From an uncultured Clostridia bacterium (GTDB lineage: Bacteria > Bacillota > Clostridia > Peptostreptococcales > Anaerovoracaceae): a stretch of DNA of 6,649 nt. A program made the position numbers and the translations under genes. The stretch's first letter is position 1. The number at the start of each line of letters is the position of its first letter. Location of the stretch: assembly GCA_938009115.1 (NCBI GenBank), contig CALLHZ010000101.1:1-6649 (forward strand), given 5' to 3'. Shown here in pieces: positions 1 through 6,488 of this stretch. Below the pieces are notes generated by a model that was not told the origin of the DNA, made no database searches, and worked only from the letters and a program-made list of their open reading frames with translations.

Positions 1-62
1 AGGTCGGCGCATCCGTAAGCCCTGCGGAAGAAAAAGCGCTTGCAGACTTGCTGTCTGCGTGA
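1..62 (+). CDS. C-terminal end of an unidentified upstream protein (partial)
   Basis: An open frame enters from the left edge (first full codon at 3) and ends at TGA 60-62. The visible tail reads VGASVSPAEEKALADLLSA, an acidic, Ala/Leu-rich end with no membrane segment. It lies 22 bases before the first leader hairpin and is on the same strand as the eut genes, so it is probably the preceding gene of the same locus. In Firmicutes eut loci the gene before eutA is often the sensor kinase eutW, but 19 residues do not allow identification and this tail has no kinase motif. The other two frames are closed or give an implausible Arg/Cys-rich peptide. Confidence 0.5.
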   Translation, partial: VGASVSPAEEKALADLLSA

Positions 63-84
63 TAGTATGAAAAAAAGTAAATAG

Positions 85-125
85 ACGGGCACAACAGGGT
101 GTCCGTGGAAATGGCAACAAGGCCA
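85..125 (+). promoter_or_regulatory. Dual hexaloop RNA hairpin, candidate ANTAR (EutV-type) antiterminator binding site
   Basis: Hairpin P1 pairs 85-92 (ACGGGCAC) with 99-106 (GTGTCCGT), 8 bp including one G-T pair, around the six-base loop AACAGG (93-98). After a 5-base linker, hairpin P2 pairs 112-115 (TGGC) with 122-125 (GCCA) around the six-base loop AACAAG (116-121). Both loops are closed by C-G and fit A-A-C-A-R-G. Paired hexaloop hairpins, the second overlapping a terminator, are the known RNA target of ANTAR-domain response regulators, including EutV upstream of eut genes. The usual target has A at loop position 1 and G at position 4. Here position 4 is A in both loops. P2 shares bases 121-125 with the terminator that follows, so P2 bound by protein and the terminator cannot form together. 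Binding by EutV is inferred from this architecture. Confidence 0.8.
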
Positions 126-167
126 AAGCTGTGACGTACCGTCGCGGTTTTGGTCTTTCTTTATTTT
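121..167 (+). terminator. Intrinsic terminator (attenuator) in the eutA leader
   Basis: Bases 121-135 pair without a bulge to 141-155: 15 bp with several G-T pairs, around a 5-base loop (136-140). A T-rich run, TTTCTTTATTTT (156-167), follows directly. This is a strong rho-independent terminator placed between the upstream gene and eutA, on the coding strand. Its 5' arm contains the 3' strand of the second ANTAR-type hairpin, which makes it a conditional attenuator and not the end of the operon. Transcription from upstream would stop here unless the antiterminator is bound. Confidence 0.88.
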
Positions 168-172
168 CGGCC

Positions 173-178
173 GGAGGG
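173..178 (+). promoter_or_regulatory. Shine-Dalgarno site that sets the eutA start
   Basis: GGAGGG lies 9 bases before GTG 188. It lies just after the terminator's T-rich tail. The in-frame upstream GTG at 131 sits inside the terminator stem and has no comparable site, so 188 is the preferred start. Confidence 0.8.
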
Positions 179-187
179 CGTGGGCCT

Positions 188-1618
188 GTGTCTGCAGAAA
201 GTGTTTTGAGCGTCGGCATCGATATTGGCACTTCAACTACGCAGGTCGTATTCAGCCGGCTGACGCTGGAGGATACGGCGGGTTATTTTTCCGTACCGAG
301 AGTTTCCATCGTCGATAAGCAGGTCATCTATGCCGGTGAAATCTACCGGACGCCTCTGCTGGACGCGGTCCGCATCGATGCGGAAGCAGTCAAGGCGCTG
401 GTGGCCAGGGAATATGTCTCGGCAGGATGGACGCCGGCGGACGTCAGCACCGGCGCTGTGATCATCACAGGCGAAAGCGCCCGCAAGGAGAATGCACGAG
501 CGGTATTGGACCGGCTTAGCGAGTTCGCCGGAGAGTTCGTGGTCTCTACGGCGGGACCGGATCTGGAGGCTGTCATCGCAGGGAAGGGCAGCGGCGCATG
601 GCAGCATTCCCTGGACACCATGGATTCGGTGATCAACATCGATATCGGCGGCGGGACCTCCAACATTGTGGAGTTTTACTGCGGCGATGTCCTGGCGAAA
701 GGATGTCTGGATATCGGGGGACGGCAGGTGTGTTTTTCCCGGGAAGGGATCTTGACCTATGTCAGTCCCAGCGCGGGGATCATCGCAGACGCTTTGGATC
801 TCGACCTTCGTACGGGGCAGCCTGCGGAAGAAAGCGCGCTGCGGTCACTGTGCCGGACCATGGCGGATCTGCTCTTCGAATGGGCCGCGGGACAGCGGTC
901 CGAATTGCTGAAGCGTATCGAAACGGCAGGCAGCACGCCGTTTTTACCGCCCCGGGAAGGGAAATATGTATTTTTTTCCGGCGGTGTGGGAAAGTGTCTC
1001 CACGCAAGCGAGCGTGATACAGGCAAGTACGGCGATATCGGCGTGCTGCTGGCTCAGGCCCTTCGGGAAAGCCGGTTTTTTCAGCGGTTTACCGTTGTGG
1101 AAAGCAGGGAGTCCATTCGCGCCACAGTGGTGGGCGCAGGCAGCTATACCACCACCGTGTCTGGCAGTACGATTTTTTACAGTGAGCCGCTGTTTCCGCA
1201 GCAGAACCTTCCGGTCCTGAAACTGACGCCCCAGGAGCAGGAGAAATGTTTTGAGGGCAGCGCGACAGAGCTTGCCGCCCGGATCCAGTGGTTTCTGGAG
1301 CAAGTGGACGGGACTCGCATGGTCCTTGGGCTGCCGGGGGTCCAGGACCCCGGCTACGAGGCTCTGAAGCGCATGGCCTCGTCCATCGCCGGCGCCGCCG
1401 GCGCCGCGATGCCCAAGGATGCTCCGCTCTTTATCGTCATCGAGTCCGATACCGCAAAAGCTCTGGGGCAGGTCCTTTTTGCAGCATTGGGACGGGCAAG
1501 GCCCGTCGTCGTGATCGATGCCATTCATGTGGAGCAAAATGATTATGTGGATCTGGGCAAGCCGCTCATGAACGGACTGGTGATCCCCGTGATCGTCAAA
1601 ACACTGATTTTCGGATAA
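188..1618 (+). CDS. eutA: Ethanolamine ammonia-lyase reactivating factor EutA
   Basis: EutA is the ATP-dependent reactivase that swaps damaged cobalamin for fresh adenosylcobalamin in ethanolamine ammonia-lyase. From GTG 188 the product has 476 residues, close to the roughly 467 of the E. coli protein. The N-terminus reads SVLSVGIDIGTSTTQVVFSR, matching the family start. The actin/Hsp70-like ATPase signatures are in order: phosphate loop 1 GIDIGTSTTQ (residues 10-19), GESARKENAR (95-104), phosphate loop 2 NIDIGGGTSN (150-159), and a glycine-rich nucleotide site FFSGGVGKC (262-270). The C-terminal stretch YVDLGKPLMNGLVIPVIVKT (453-472) is also typical. The frame can extend upstream to GTG 131, but that lies inside the terminator stem and adds residues that do not resemble the family. 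eutB follows after 16 bases. Expression is expected to depend on antitermination in the leader. Residues around 396-408 are Ala/Gly-rich from a GC-rich stretch near 1388-1408, with no frame disruption. Confidence 0.96.
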   Translation: MSAESVLSVGIDIGTSTTQVVFSRLTLEDTAGYFSVPRVSIVDKQVIYAGEIYRTPLLDAVRIDAEAVKALVAREYVSAGWTPADVSTGAVIITGESARKENARAVLDRLSEFAGEFVVSTAGPDLEAVIAGKGSGAWQHSLDTMDSVINIDIGGGTSNIVEFYCGDVLAKGCLDIGGRQVCFSREGILTYVSPSAGIIADALDLDLRTGQPAEESALRSLCRTMADLLFEWAAGQRSELLKRIETAGSTPFLPPREGKYVFFSGGVGKCLHASERDTGKYGDIGVLLAQALRESRFFQRFTVVESRESIRATVVGAGSYTTTVSGSTIFYSEPLFPQQNLPVLKLTPQEQEKCFEGSATELAARIQWFLEQVDGTRMVLGLPGVQDPGYEALKRMASSIAGAAGAAMPKDAPLFIVIESDTAKALGQVLFAALGRARPVVVIDAIHVEQNDYVDLGKPLMNGLVIPVIVKTLIFG

Positions 1619-1634
1619 ACGGATAGGAAAAGCT

Positions 1635-3008
1635 ATGAGTTACAGAACAGTACTGGTCGGAAAAACCTATACCTTCGATACGGTCAAGGAAGTGCTTGCC
1701 AAGGCCAATGAGCTGAAGTCCGGGGATGTCCTTGCCGGCATTGCCGCCGGTTCGGACATGGAACGTGTCGCGGCGAAGGCCGTATTGGCCGACATGCTGC
1801 TGTCGGACCTTCGGGAAAATCCCGTTGTCCCGTACGAGGAAGACGACGTGACGCGTATCAACCAGGACGGGATCAATGAATGTGCTTATGGCAAGATCCG
1901 AAACTGGACCGTGGCTGAACTCCGGGAGTGGATCCTGGATTACCGCACGGCGGAAGCTCAGCTTCGGGACATGGGAAAAGCCCTGACAGCGGAAATGATC
2001 GCAGCAGTGGCAAAGCTGATGACGAACCTGGATCTGATCTACGGAGCAGGGAAGCTGCAGGTGCCTGCCCGCTGCAACACGACGATCGGTCTGCGGGGCA
2101 CGCTGGCTACCCGGCTGCAGCCCAATCATACGACGGACAACATCGAAGGCATCACCGCGTCCCTGCTGGAAGGGCTCAGTTACGGCTGCGGAGACGCGCT
2201 GATCGGACTGAATCCGGTGAACGATACCGTGACCAGTCTGGGCGAGGTGCTTCGCCGGTTCGACGACATCCGGGTACGATTTGAGATCCCGACCCAGATC
2301 TGCGTGCTGGGCCATATCACGACACAGATCGAGGCCATCCGCCAGGGGGCCCCGGCGGACATGATTTTCCAATCCATTGCGGGCAGCCAGAAAGGGAACA
2401 CCGCTTTTGGATTCTCCACGGAGACGATCCTGGAAGCCCGGGAGCTTCTCCGCAGGCGCGGAACGTCCTGCGGTCCCAATGTCCTGTACTTTGAGACGGG
2501 GCAGGGCAGCGAGCTCTCCTCCGAGGCCCATTACGGGGCGGACCAGGTGACTATGGAGGCCCGCTGCTATGCCTATGCCCGGCATTTCGCGCCGTTCATG
2601 GTCAATACCGTCGTCGGCTTTATCGGCCCGGAATATCTGTACGACAGCAAGCAGGTGATACGGGCCGGCCTGGAGGATCATTTTATGGGCAAGCTGTCCG
2701 GCATACCTATGGGCTGCGACTGCTGCTACACCAACCATATGCAGGCCGACCAGAACGACATCGAAAATCTGGCGCTCCTGCTGGGCGGCGCCGGCGTCAA
2801 TTATATTCTGGGCGTGCCCTCCAGTGACGATATCATGCTGAATTACCAGACCAATGCTTATCACGACGTGAATGCGGTTCGGGAAATCTTGGGCAAACGG
2901 CCGATCCGCGAGTTTGAAAAGTGGCTTGAGCGCATGGGCATCATGGAAGACGGAAAACTGACCGAAATCGCGGGAGATCCCACGATCTTTACCGCAAAGG
3001 GGATCTAA
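1635..3008 (+). CDS. eutB: Ethanolamine ammonia-lyase large (catalytic) subunit EutB
   Basis: EutB is the TIM-barrel catalytic subunit of adenosylcobalamin-dependent ethanolamine ammonia-lyase (ethanolamine to acetaldehyde plus ammonia). It works with EutC, normally inside the microcompartment. The 457-residue length matches the family (about 453 in E. coli), and the sequence aligns by eye with the E. coli protein along its whole length without N-terminal gaps. The ethanolamine-binding residues known from the E. coli structure are at the same numbers: Arg160 and Gln162 (TRLQPN), Asn193 (GLNPV), Glu287 (YFETGQG) and Asp362 (GCDCCYTNH). Other hallmarks are VKEVLAKANELKSGDVLAG (17-35), TTQIEAIRQGAP (229-240), VGFIGPEYLY (327-336) and DDIMLNYQT (398-406). 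Position 392 is Leu where I recall Met in E. coli. ATG 1635 has AGGA at 1625-1628, 6 bases upstream. Two bases separate its stop from eutC, consistent with paired synthesis of the two subunits. It appears intact. Confidence 0.98.
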   Translation: MSYRTVLVGKTYTFDTVKEVLAKANELKSGDVLAGIAAGSDMERVAAKAVLADMLLSDLRENPVVPYEEDDVTRINQDGINECAYGKIRNWTVAELREWILDYRTAEAQLRDMGKALTAEMIAAVAKLMTNLDLIYGAGKLQVPARCNTTIGLRGTLATRLQPNHTTDNIEGITASLLEGLSYGCGDALIGLNPVNDTVTSLGEVLRRFDDIRVRFEIPTQICVLGHITTQIEAIRQGAPADMIFQSIAGSQKGNTAFGFSTETILEARELLRRRGTSCGPNVLYFETGQGSELSSEAHYGADQVTMEARCYAYARHFAPFMVNTVVGFIGPEYLYDSKQVIRAGLEDHFMGKLSGIPMGCDCCYTNHMQADQNDIENLALLLGGAGVNYILGVPSSDDIMLNYQTNAYHDVNAVREILGKRPIREFEKWLERMGIMEDGKLTEIAGDPTIFTAKGI

Positions 3009-3010
3009 GT

Positions 3011-3982
3011 ATGCTTGACGAAAAAACAGTAGAGAACATCGTCGCCGAAGTGCTCCGGGAGATCCGGTCTCTTCAGGCGGTCTCCGATAAGCCGGCTGTG
3101 CCGGCCGCTCCCTGTCCGGAATGCGAAATGCCGAAATGCAAGTCGGCTGAGCGGGCCGTTCCGCCGCCCTTTGCGGCGCCGCCTTGTCATTCGGCAGCCG
3201 GAAGCCTGCCTGACGCAGACCGGCTCCAGGATCCGGCCTCGCCGGAGTCCAAAGCCCGGATCCTTTTGGATTCGCCAGTGGATCGGGATGCCTTGATTCG
3301 GATGAAAAGCAGCACCACTGCGCGCATCGGCGTCGGGGCCGCCGGCCCCCGTCTCAAGACTCGGACCCTGCTGACCCTGCGGGCCGACCATGCGGCGGCC
3401 CGGGATTCCGTATTCACCGACGCGGATCAGGCTGTGATCGACAGGCTGGGACTGTTCACCGTACAGACGAAATGCAGAGACAAAAACGAATTTCTGACCC
3501 GCCCGGATCTGGGCAGACAGTTCGACAGTGAGGCGCTGTCGATGATCCGTGAAAAATGCGCTGCCAAGCCCGATGTGCAGATCTTTGCGGCGGACGGCCT
3601 GTCTTCTACGGCCGTGAACGCAAATCTGGCAAACATCCTGCCGGTCCTGACCGAGGGCCTGCGGGGCAGAGGACTGCGGGTGGGTACACCGTTTTTTGTC
3701 CGGTTCGGCCGTGTGGCTTCCATGGACGCGGTTTCGGAGCTTCTGGGGGCCAAAGTGACCTGCGTCCTTCTGGGAGAGCGTCCGGGACTGGCCACGGCCG
3801 AAAGTATGAGCGCATACATTGCCTACGAGGCGACGGTGGGCATGCCGGAAGCGCGGCGCACGGTCGTTTCCAATATCCATCGCGCAGGGATCGCCGCCGT
3901 AGAGGCGGGCGCTTATATCTGTGACGTGATTGGAGCGATCCTCGAAGCAAGGGCCAGCGGCGTTGCCCTGCAAAAGCCATGA
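3011..3982 (+). CDS. eutC: Ethanolamine ammonia-lyase small subunit EutC
   Basis: EutC is the small subunit of ethanolamine ammonia-lyase and contributes to the cobalamin-binding site. The product has 323 residues, about 28 more than the E. coli protein (295). Most of the extra length falls in an N-terminal linker. Residues 1-21 form an amphipathic helix (starting MLDEKTVENIVAEVLREI) that resembles BMC encapsulation peptides. Residues 23-70 are Pro/Ala-rich with Cys at 35, 38, 43 and 59. The conserved core starts near residue 74 and contains STTARIGVGAAGPRLKTRTL (101-120), LTRPDLGRQ (162-170), PDVQIFAADGLSSTAV (187-202), VGTPFFVRFGRV (224-235), LLGERPGL (253-260) and SNIHRAG (287-293), all typical of EutC. 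ATG 3011 has AAGGGGA at 2997-3003, 7 bases upstream. The stop overlaps the eutL start in an ATGA arrangement, suggesting translational coupling. Confidence 0.97.
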   Translation: MLDEKTVENIVAEVLREIRSLQAVSDKPAVPAAPCPECEMPKCKSAERAVPPPFAAPPCHSAAGSLPDADRLQDPASPESKARILLDSPVDRDALIRMKSSTTARIGVGAAGPRLKTRTLLTLRADHAAARDSVFTDADQAVIDRLGLFTVQTKCRDKNEFLTRPDLGRQFDSEALSMIREKCAAKPDVQIFAADGLSSTAVNANLANILPVLTEGLRGRGLRVGTPFFVRFGRVASMDAVSELLGAKVTCVLLGERPGLATAESMSAYIAYEATVGMPEARRTVVSNIHRAGIAAVEAGAYICDVIGAILEARASGVALQKP

Positions 3983-4632
3983 GAGGAAAAAAGATCCAAA
4001 CGAATGTGCTGTCCGTCAGGCTGATCCCCAACGCAGATCAGGCTTTGCTGGACAGCCTTCAGGCAAAGCCCGGAGAGCGAAGTCTTGGTATCGTCACGAC
4101 AGACTGCGATGATGTATCCTACACTGCTCTGGACGAGGCGACAAAAAAAGCGCGGGTCCGTGTTCTATATGCGGAAAGCATGTACGCCGGGTCCAAGAAT
4201 GCCAGCACCCGGCTGGCGGGTGAATTTATCGGCATTTTGGCGGGCGCAGATCCGGAAGAGGTGCGGGCAGGACTCGCTGCAGCCATCAGCTATATGGAGA
4301 GCAAGGCTTCGTTTGAAAGCGCTTGCGGCGACGATTCGATCGTATACTTTGCCCATTGCATCTCCAGGACCGGGTCTTATTTGTCGGAGCTTGCCGGCGT
4401 GGAGGAGGGCACAGCCATGGCCTATTTGATCGCGCCGCCCCTGGAGGCGCTGCTGGGCATCGACGCTGCATTGAAGGCAGCGCAAGTGGAGCTCAAAGTG
4501 TTTTACGGACCGCCTACGAACACCAACTTTGCCGGCGGGTTGCTGACCGGAAGCCAGGACGCCTGCCTGGCGGCCTGCGAAGCCTTTGCCGGGACCGTCT
4601 GCGAAGTGGCCGCCCGGCCTAAGGAGTTATAA
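3979..4632 (+). CDS. eutL: Ethanolamine microcompartment shell protein EutL (tandem BMC domain)
   Basis: EutL is a trimeric shell protein with two fused BMC domains. It forms gated pores in the ethanolamine microcompartment facet. The 217 residues match the usual length (219 in E. coli), and the two proteins align by eye over nearly their full length. Recognisable segments are RSLGIVTTDCDDVSYTALDE (34-53), whose acidic DDV part belongs to the region lining the pore in characterised EutL, PEEVRAGLAAAISYME (92-107), CISRTGSYLSELAG (127-140), MAYLIAPPLEALLGIDAALK (147-166) and LLTGSQDACLAACEAF (188-203). ATG 3979 overlaps the eutC TGA as ATGA. No clear Shine-Dalgarno sequence precedes it, so translation probably couples to eutC. 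The first ~15 residues differ from E. coli, but no better start is visible. Confidence 0.96.
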   Translation: MRGKKIQTNVLSVRLIPNADQALLDSLQAKPGERSLGIVTTDCDDVSYTALDEATKKARVRVLYAESMYAGSKNASTRLAGEFIGILAGADPEEVRAGLAAAISYMESKASFESACGDDSIVYFAHCISRTGSYLSELAGVEEGTAMAYLIAPPLEALLGIDAALKAAQVELKVFYGPPTNTNFAGGLLTGSQDACLAACEAFAGTVCEVAARPKEL

Positions 4633-4637
4633 GGGAG
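4631..4637 (+). promoter_or_regulatory. Shine-Dalgarno site that sets the dehydrogenase start
   Basis: AAGGGAG begins at the last two bases of the eutL stop codon and lies 8 bases before ATG 4646. ATG 4640 would leave only 2 bases, and ATG 4649 would leave 11. A second purine run, AAGGAG at 4621-4626, lies within the end of eutL and could serve ATG 4640 with 13 bases. The choice between 4640 and 4646 changes the protein by two residues only. Confidence 0.6.
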
Positions 4638-4645
4638 ACATGACG

Positions 4646-6121
4646 ATGATGCAATTGGATAAAGATCTGCAGTCCATACAGGAGGTCCGCAGCCTGATCG
4701 CGGCGGCAAAGAAAGCTTCAGAGCAACTCTCTGTCATGAGTCAGGAAGAGCTGGATGTGATGGTGAAAGCCATTGCGGAAGACTGTGCCGCCCAAGCCGA
4801 ACGCCTTGCAAAGATGGCAGTCGAGGAAACCGGCTATGGAATATGGCAGGACAAGGTGCTCAAAAACCTTCTCGGCAGCACGATGACCTACGATTACATC
4901 AAGGATATGCGGGTGATCGGCGTGCTGAACGAGGACGTCCGTCAGGGGATCCTGGAGATCGGCGTGCCTATGGGCGTCATCGCGGCGCTGGTTCCTTCGA
5001 CGAACCCTACATCTACGGTCATGTACAAATCCCTGATCGCCGTCAAGTCCGGAAACAGCATTGTTTTCAGCCCTCATCCCAGCGCAGCGGGCTGCATCAC
5101 GGAGACCGTCCGTATCGTCCAGGGCGCCCTGAAGCGCGTCGGCGCGCCGGAGGGTATCGTGGATTGCATCGGTACGCTGACCCCTGAGGCGACAGACGCT
5201 CTCCTGAAGTCGCCGGATGTGGGGGTGATCCTGGCCACCGGAGGAGAGGCCATGGTCCATGCTGCTTACAGCTCCGGGAATCCGGCCATCGGGGTTGGTC
5301 CCGGAAACGGCCCGGCTTTCATTGACCGCAGCGCCGACATTTCCCTGGCCGTGCGGCGGATCATCGAAAGCAAGACCTTCGACAACGGCACGATCTGCGC
5401 TTCCGAGCAATCCGTGATCGTGGAGCGCTCCGTGGAAAAATCCGTCGTGGAGGCCTTTGAGCAGATGGGCGGTTACTTCCTTCCACCGGAGGATTCCCAA
5501 AAGCTTGCCGGCTTCATCCTCCGGGCCAACGGGACGATGAACCCCCAAATCGTTGGCAGGAGCGCTGCGGATATCGCCGCCCTTGCCGGCATCAGGATCC
5601 CGGGAGGGACAAAGGTCCTGCTGTCGCGCCAGACCGATGCGGACCGGAAAAATCCTTATGCCCGGGAAAAACTTTGCCCCATCCTGGCCTTTTTCGTCGA
5701 GGAAGACCGGGAAGCGGCCTGCTTGCGGAGCATCCAGATCCTTCACATCGAAGGGGCCGGGCACACGATGACGATCCACGCCAGCGACCAGGACGTGATC
5801 CGGGACTTTGCCATGAAAAAACCGGTGTCGCGGCTGCTGGTGAACGTGCCGGCCGCCCTGGGAGGCGTCGGCGCCCTGACGCACCTTGCCCCGGCGCTGA
5901 CATTGGGCTGCGGCGCCGTCGGAGGCAGCTCCACCTCGGACAACATCTCTCCGAAGAATCTTATCAACATTCGAAGAGTCGCCTGGGGCTTCCGGGAACT
6001 TTCGGACCTGCGCGGCAGCAAGCCCGCGCCGGCGCCGGCTCCGGCAGCGGCCGGTGCAGTCAGCCGGGAGGAGATCGAGCTGATTACGCAGGAAGTGCTC
6101 AGAAAGCTTGGACAATTATAG
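4646..6121 (+). CDS. eutE: CoA-acylating acetaldehyde dehydrogenase (EutE type) with C-terminal encapsulation peptide
   Basis: This enzyme oxidises acetaldehyde from EutBC to acetyl-CoA with NAD and CoA inside the microcompartment. The 491-residue product has the acylating aldehyde dehydrogenase fold: MGVIAALVPSTNPTSTVMYK (109-128), SGNSIVFSPHPSA (135-147), ILATGGEAMV (195-204), GVGPGNGPAFID (216-227), and the catalytic cysteine Cys251 in FDNGTICASEQSVI (245-258). The C-terminal core includes the glycine-rich stretch GCGAVGGSSTSDNISP (421-436). After the core comes a Pro/Ala linker (459-471, KPAPAPAPAAAGA) and a terminal amphipathic helix (472-491), a layout used for BMC cargo targeting. Enterobacterial EutE instead has this helix at the N-terminus, so this is a different subgroup, like those I know from Firmicutes microcompartments. 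The neighbours point to acetaldehyde as substrate. A propionaldehyde or general-aldehyde role is possible from the family alone. The frame is open upstream to TTG 4586 inside eutL, but the Shine-Dalgarno sequence favours 4646. Confidence 0.94.
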   Translation: MMQLDKDLQSIQEVRSLIAAAKKASEQLSVMSQEELDVMVKAIAEDCAAQAERLAKMAVEETGYGIWQDKVLKNLLGSTMTYDYIKDMRVIGVLNEDVRQGILEIGVPMGVIAALVPSTNPTSTVMYKSLIAVKSGNSIVFSPHPSAAGCITETVRIVQGALKRVGAPEGIVDCIGTLTPEATDALLKSPDVGVILATGGEAMVHAAYSSGNPAIGVGPGNGPAFIDRSADISLAVRRIIESKTFDNGTICASEQSVIVERSVEKSVVEAFEQMGGYFLPPEDSQKLAGFILRANGTMNPQIVGRSAADIAALAGIRIPGGTKVLLSRQTDADRKNPYAREKLCPILAFFVEEDREAACLRSIQILHIEGAGHTMTIHASDQDVIRDFAMKKPVSRLLVNVPAALGGVGALTHLAPALTLGCGAVGGSSTSDNISPKNLINIRRVAWGFRELSDLRGSKPAPAPAPAAAGAVSREEIELITQEVLRKLGQL

Positions 6122-6169
6122 TTTGCACATAAGATAGAGTTATCACAAAAAAGAAAAATGGAGGAAAAA

Positions 6170-6466
6170 ATGGCAGAAACATATCAGGCTCTCGGAATGA
6201 TCGAGACAAAAGGGTTGGTGGGCTCCGTCGAAGCAGCGGACGCCATGGTCAAAGCGGCCAATGTGACGCTGATCGGGAAAGTGCATGTGGGTGGCGGCCT
6301 GGTGACCGTCATGGTCCGGGGCGACGTAGGCGCTGTGAAGGCGGCTACGGATGCGGGCGCCGCGGCAGCGGGCAAGGTGGGGGAACTGGTATCCGTCCAC
6401 GTGATCCCAAGACCCCACGGCGATGTGGAAATGATCCTGCCCACACTCAAAACAACAGATAAATAG
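6170..6466 (+). CDS. eutM: Microcompartment hexameric shell protein, EutM type (copy 1)
   Basis: This is a single-domain BMC protein of 98 residues whose hexamers tile the shell facets and carry a small central pore. It starts ALGMIETKGLVGSVEAADAM and contains the BMC hallmarks MVKAANVTLIGK (26-37), the pore loop HVGGG (39-43), VMVRGDVGAVKAATDAGAAA (47-66) and GELVSVHVIPRPHGDVE (71-87). The match to E. coli EutM (97 residues) is close over the whole length. ATG 6170 has a strong GGAGG at 6160-6164, 5 bases upstream. An ATG at 6158 overlaps that site and is unlikely to be used. The gene sits 48 bases after the dehydrogenase with no hairpin terminator between them, so it is probably in the same transcript. 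The His just before the pore glycines differs from the Gln found in E. coli. Confidence 0.95.
   Translation: MAETYQALGMIETKGLVGSVEAADAMVKAANVTLIGKVHVGGGLVTVMVRGDVGAVKAATDAGAAAAGKVGELVSVHVIPRPHGDVEMILPTLKTTDK
6293..6333 (+). repeat. 41-bp exact direct repeat, copy in first eutM-type gene
   Basis: Bases 6293-6333 are identical to 6609-6649 (offset 316) and encode the pore-loop glycines through the VMVRGDVG segment. The repeat may be longer, since the second copy reaches the window edge. A shorter 17-base match (GCGGACGCCATGGTCAA) lies upstream in both genes. Confidence 0.9.
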
Positions 6467-6488
6467 CGTAAAGCGAAGGAGAAAAGAA

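Noticed and set aside
67..84. Five-codon mini-ORF (MKKSK) ending exactly where the first leader hairpin begins
   Set aside because: It could suggest a leader peptide, but no ribosome site precedes it, it contains no regulatory codon run, and such short frames arise by chance in A-rich DNA.
1388..1410. GC-rich repeated GCCGGCGCC run in eutA
   Set aside because: It encodes an Ala/Gly segment in frame and is best seen as codon usage. No tandem-repeat expansion or frame disruption is visible.
1596..2864. Long open frame on the - strand opposite eutB (422 codons)
   Set aside because: It lies opposite a gene with full-length family identity and conserved active-site residues. The translation shows no recognisable domain. 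Long antisense frames are expected in GC-rich coding DNA.
3005..3973. Open frame on the - strand covering all of eutC (322 codons)
   Set aside because: It has the same extent as eutC and low-complexity composition. It is explained by codon bias of the + strand gene.
4718..6115. Long open frame on the - strand opposite the dehydrogenase (465 codons)
   Set aside because: It is a shadow of a clearly real gene. The product is Arg/Gly/His/Asp-rich with no known motif, and no promoter or ribosome site supports it.
6122..6169. Possible promoter or terminator between the dehydrogenase and the first eutM-type gene
   Set aside because: The 48 bases are A-rich but I see no stable hairpin and no convincing -35/-10 pair. 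The only supported element is the Shine-Dalgarno site of the shell gene.
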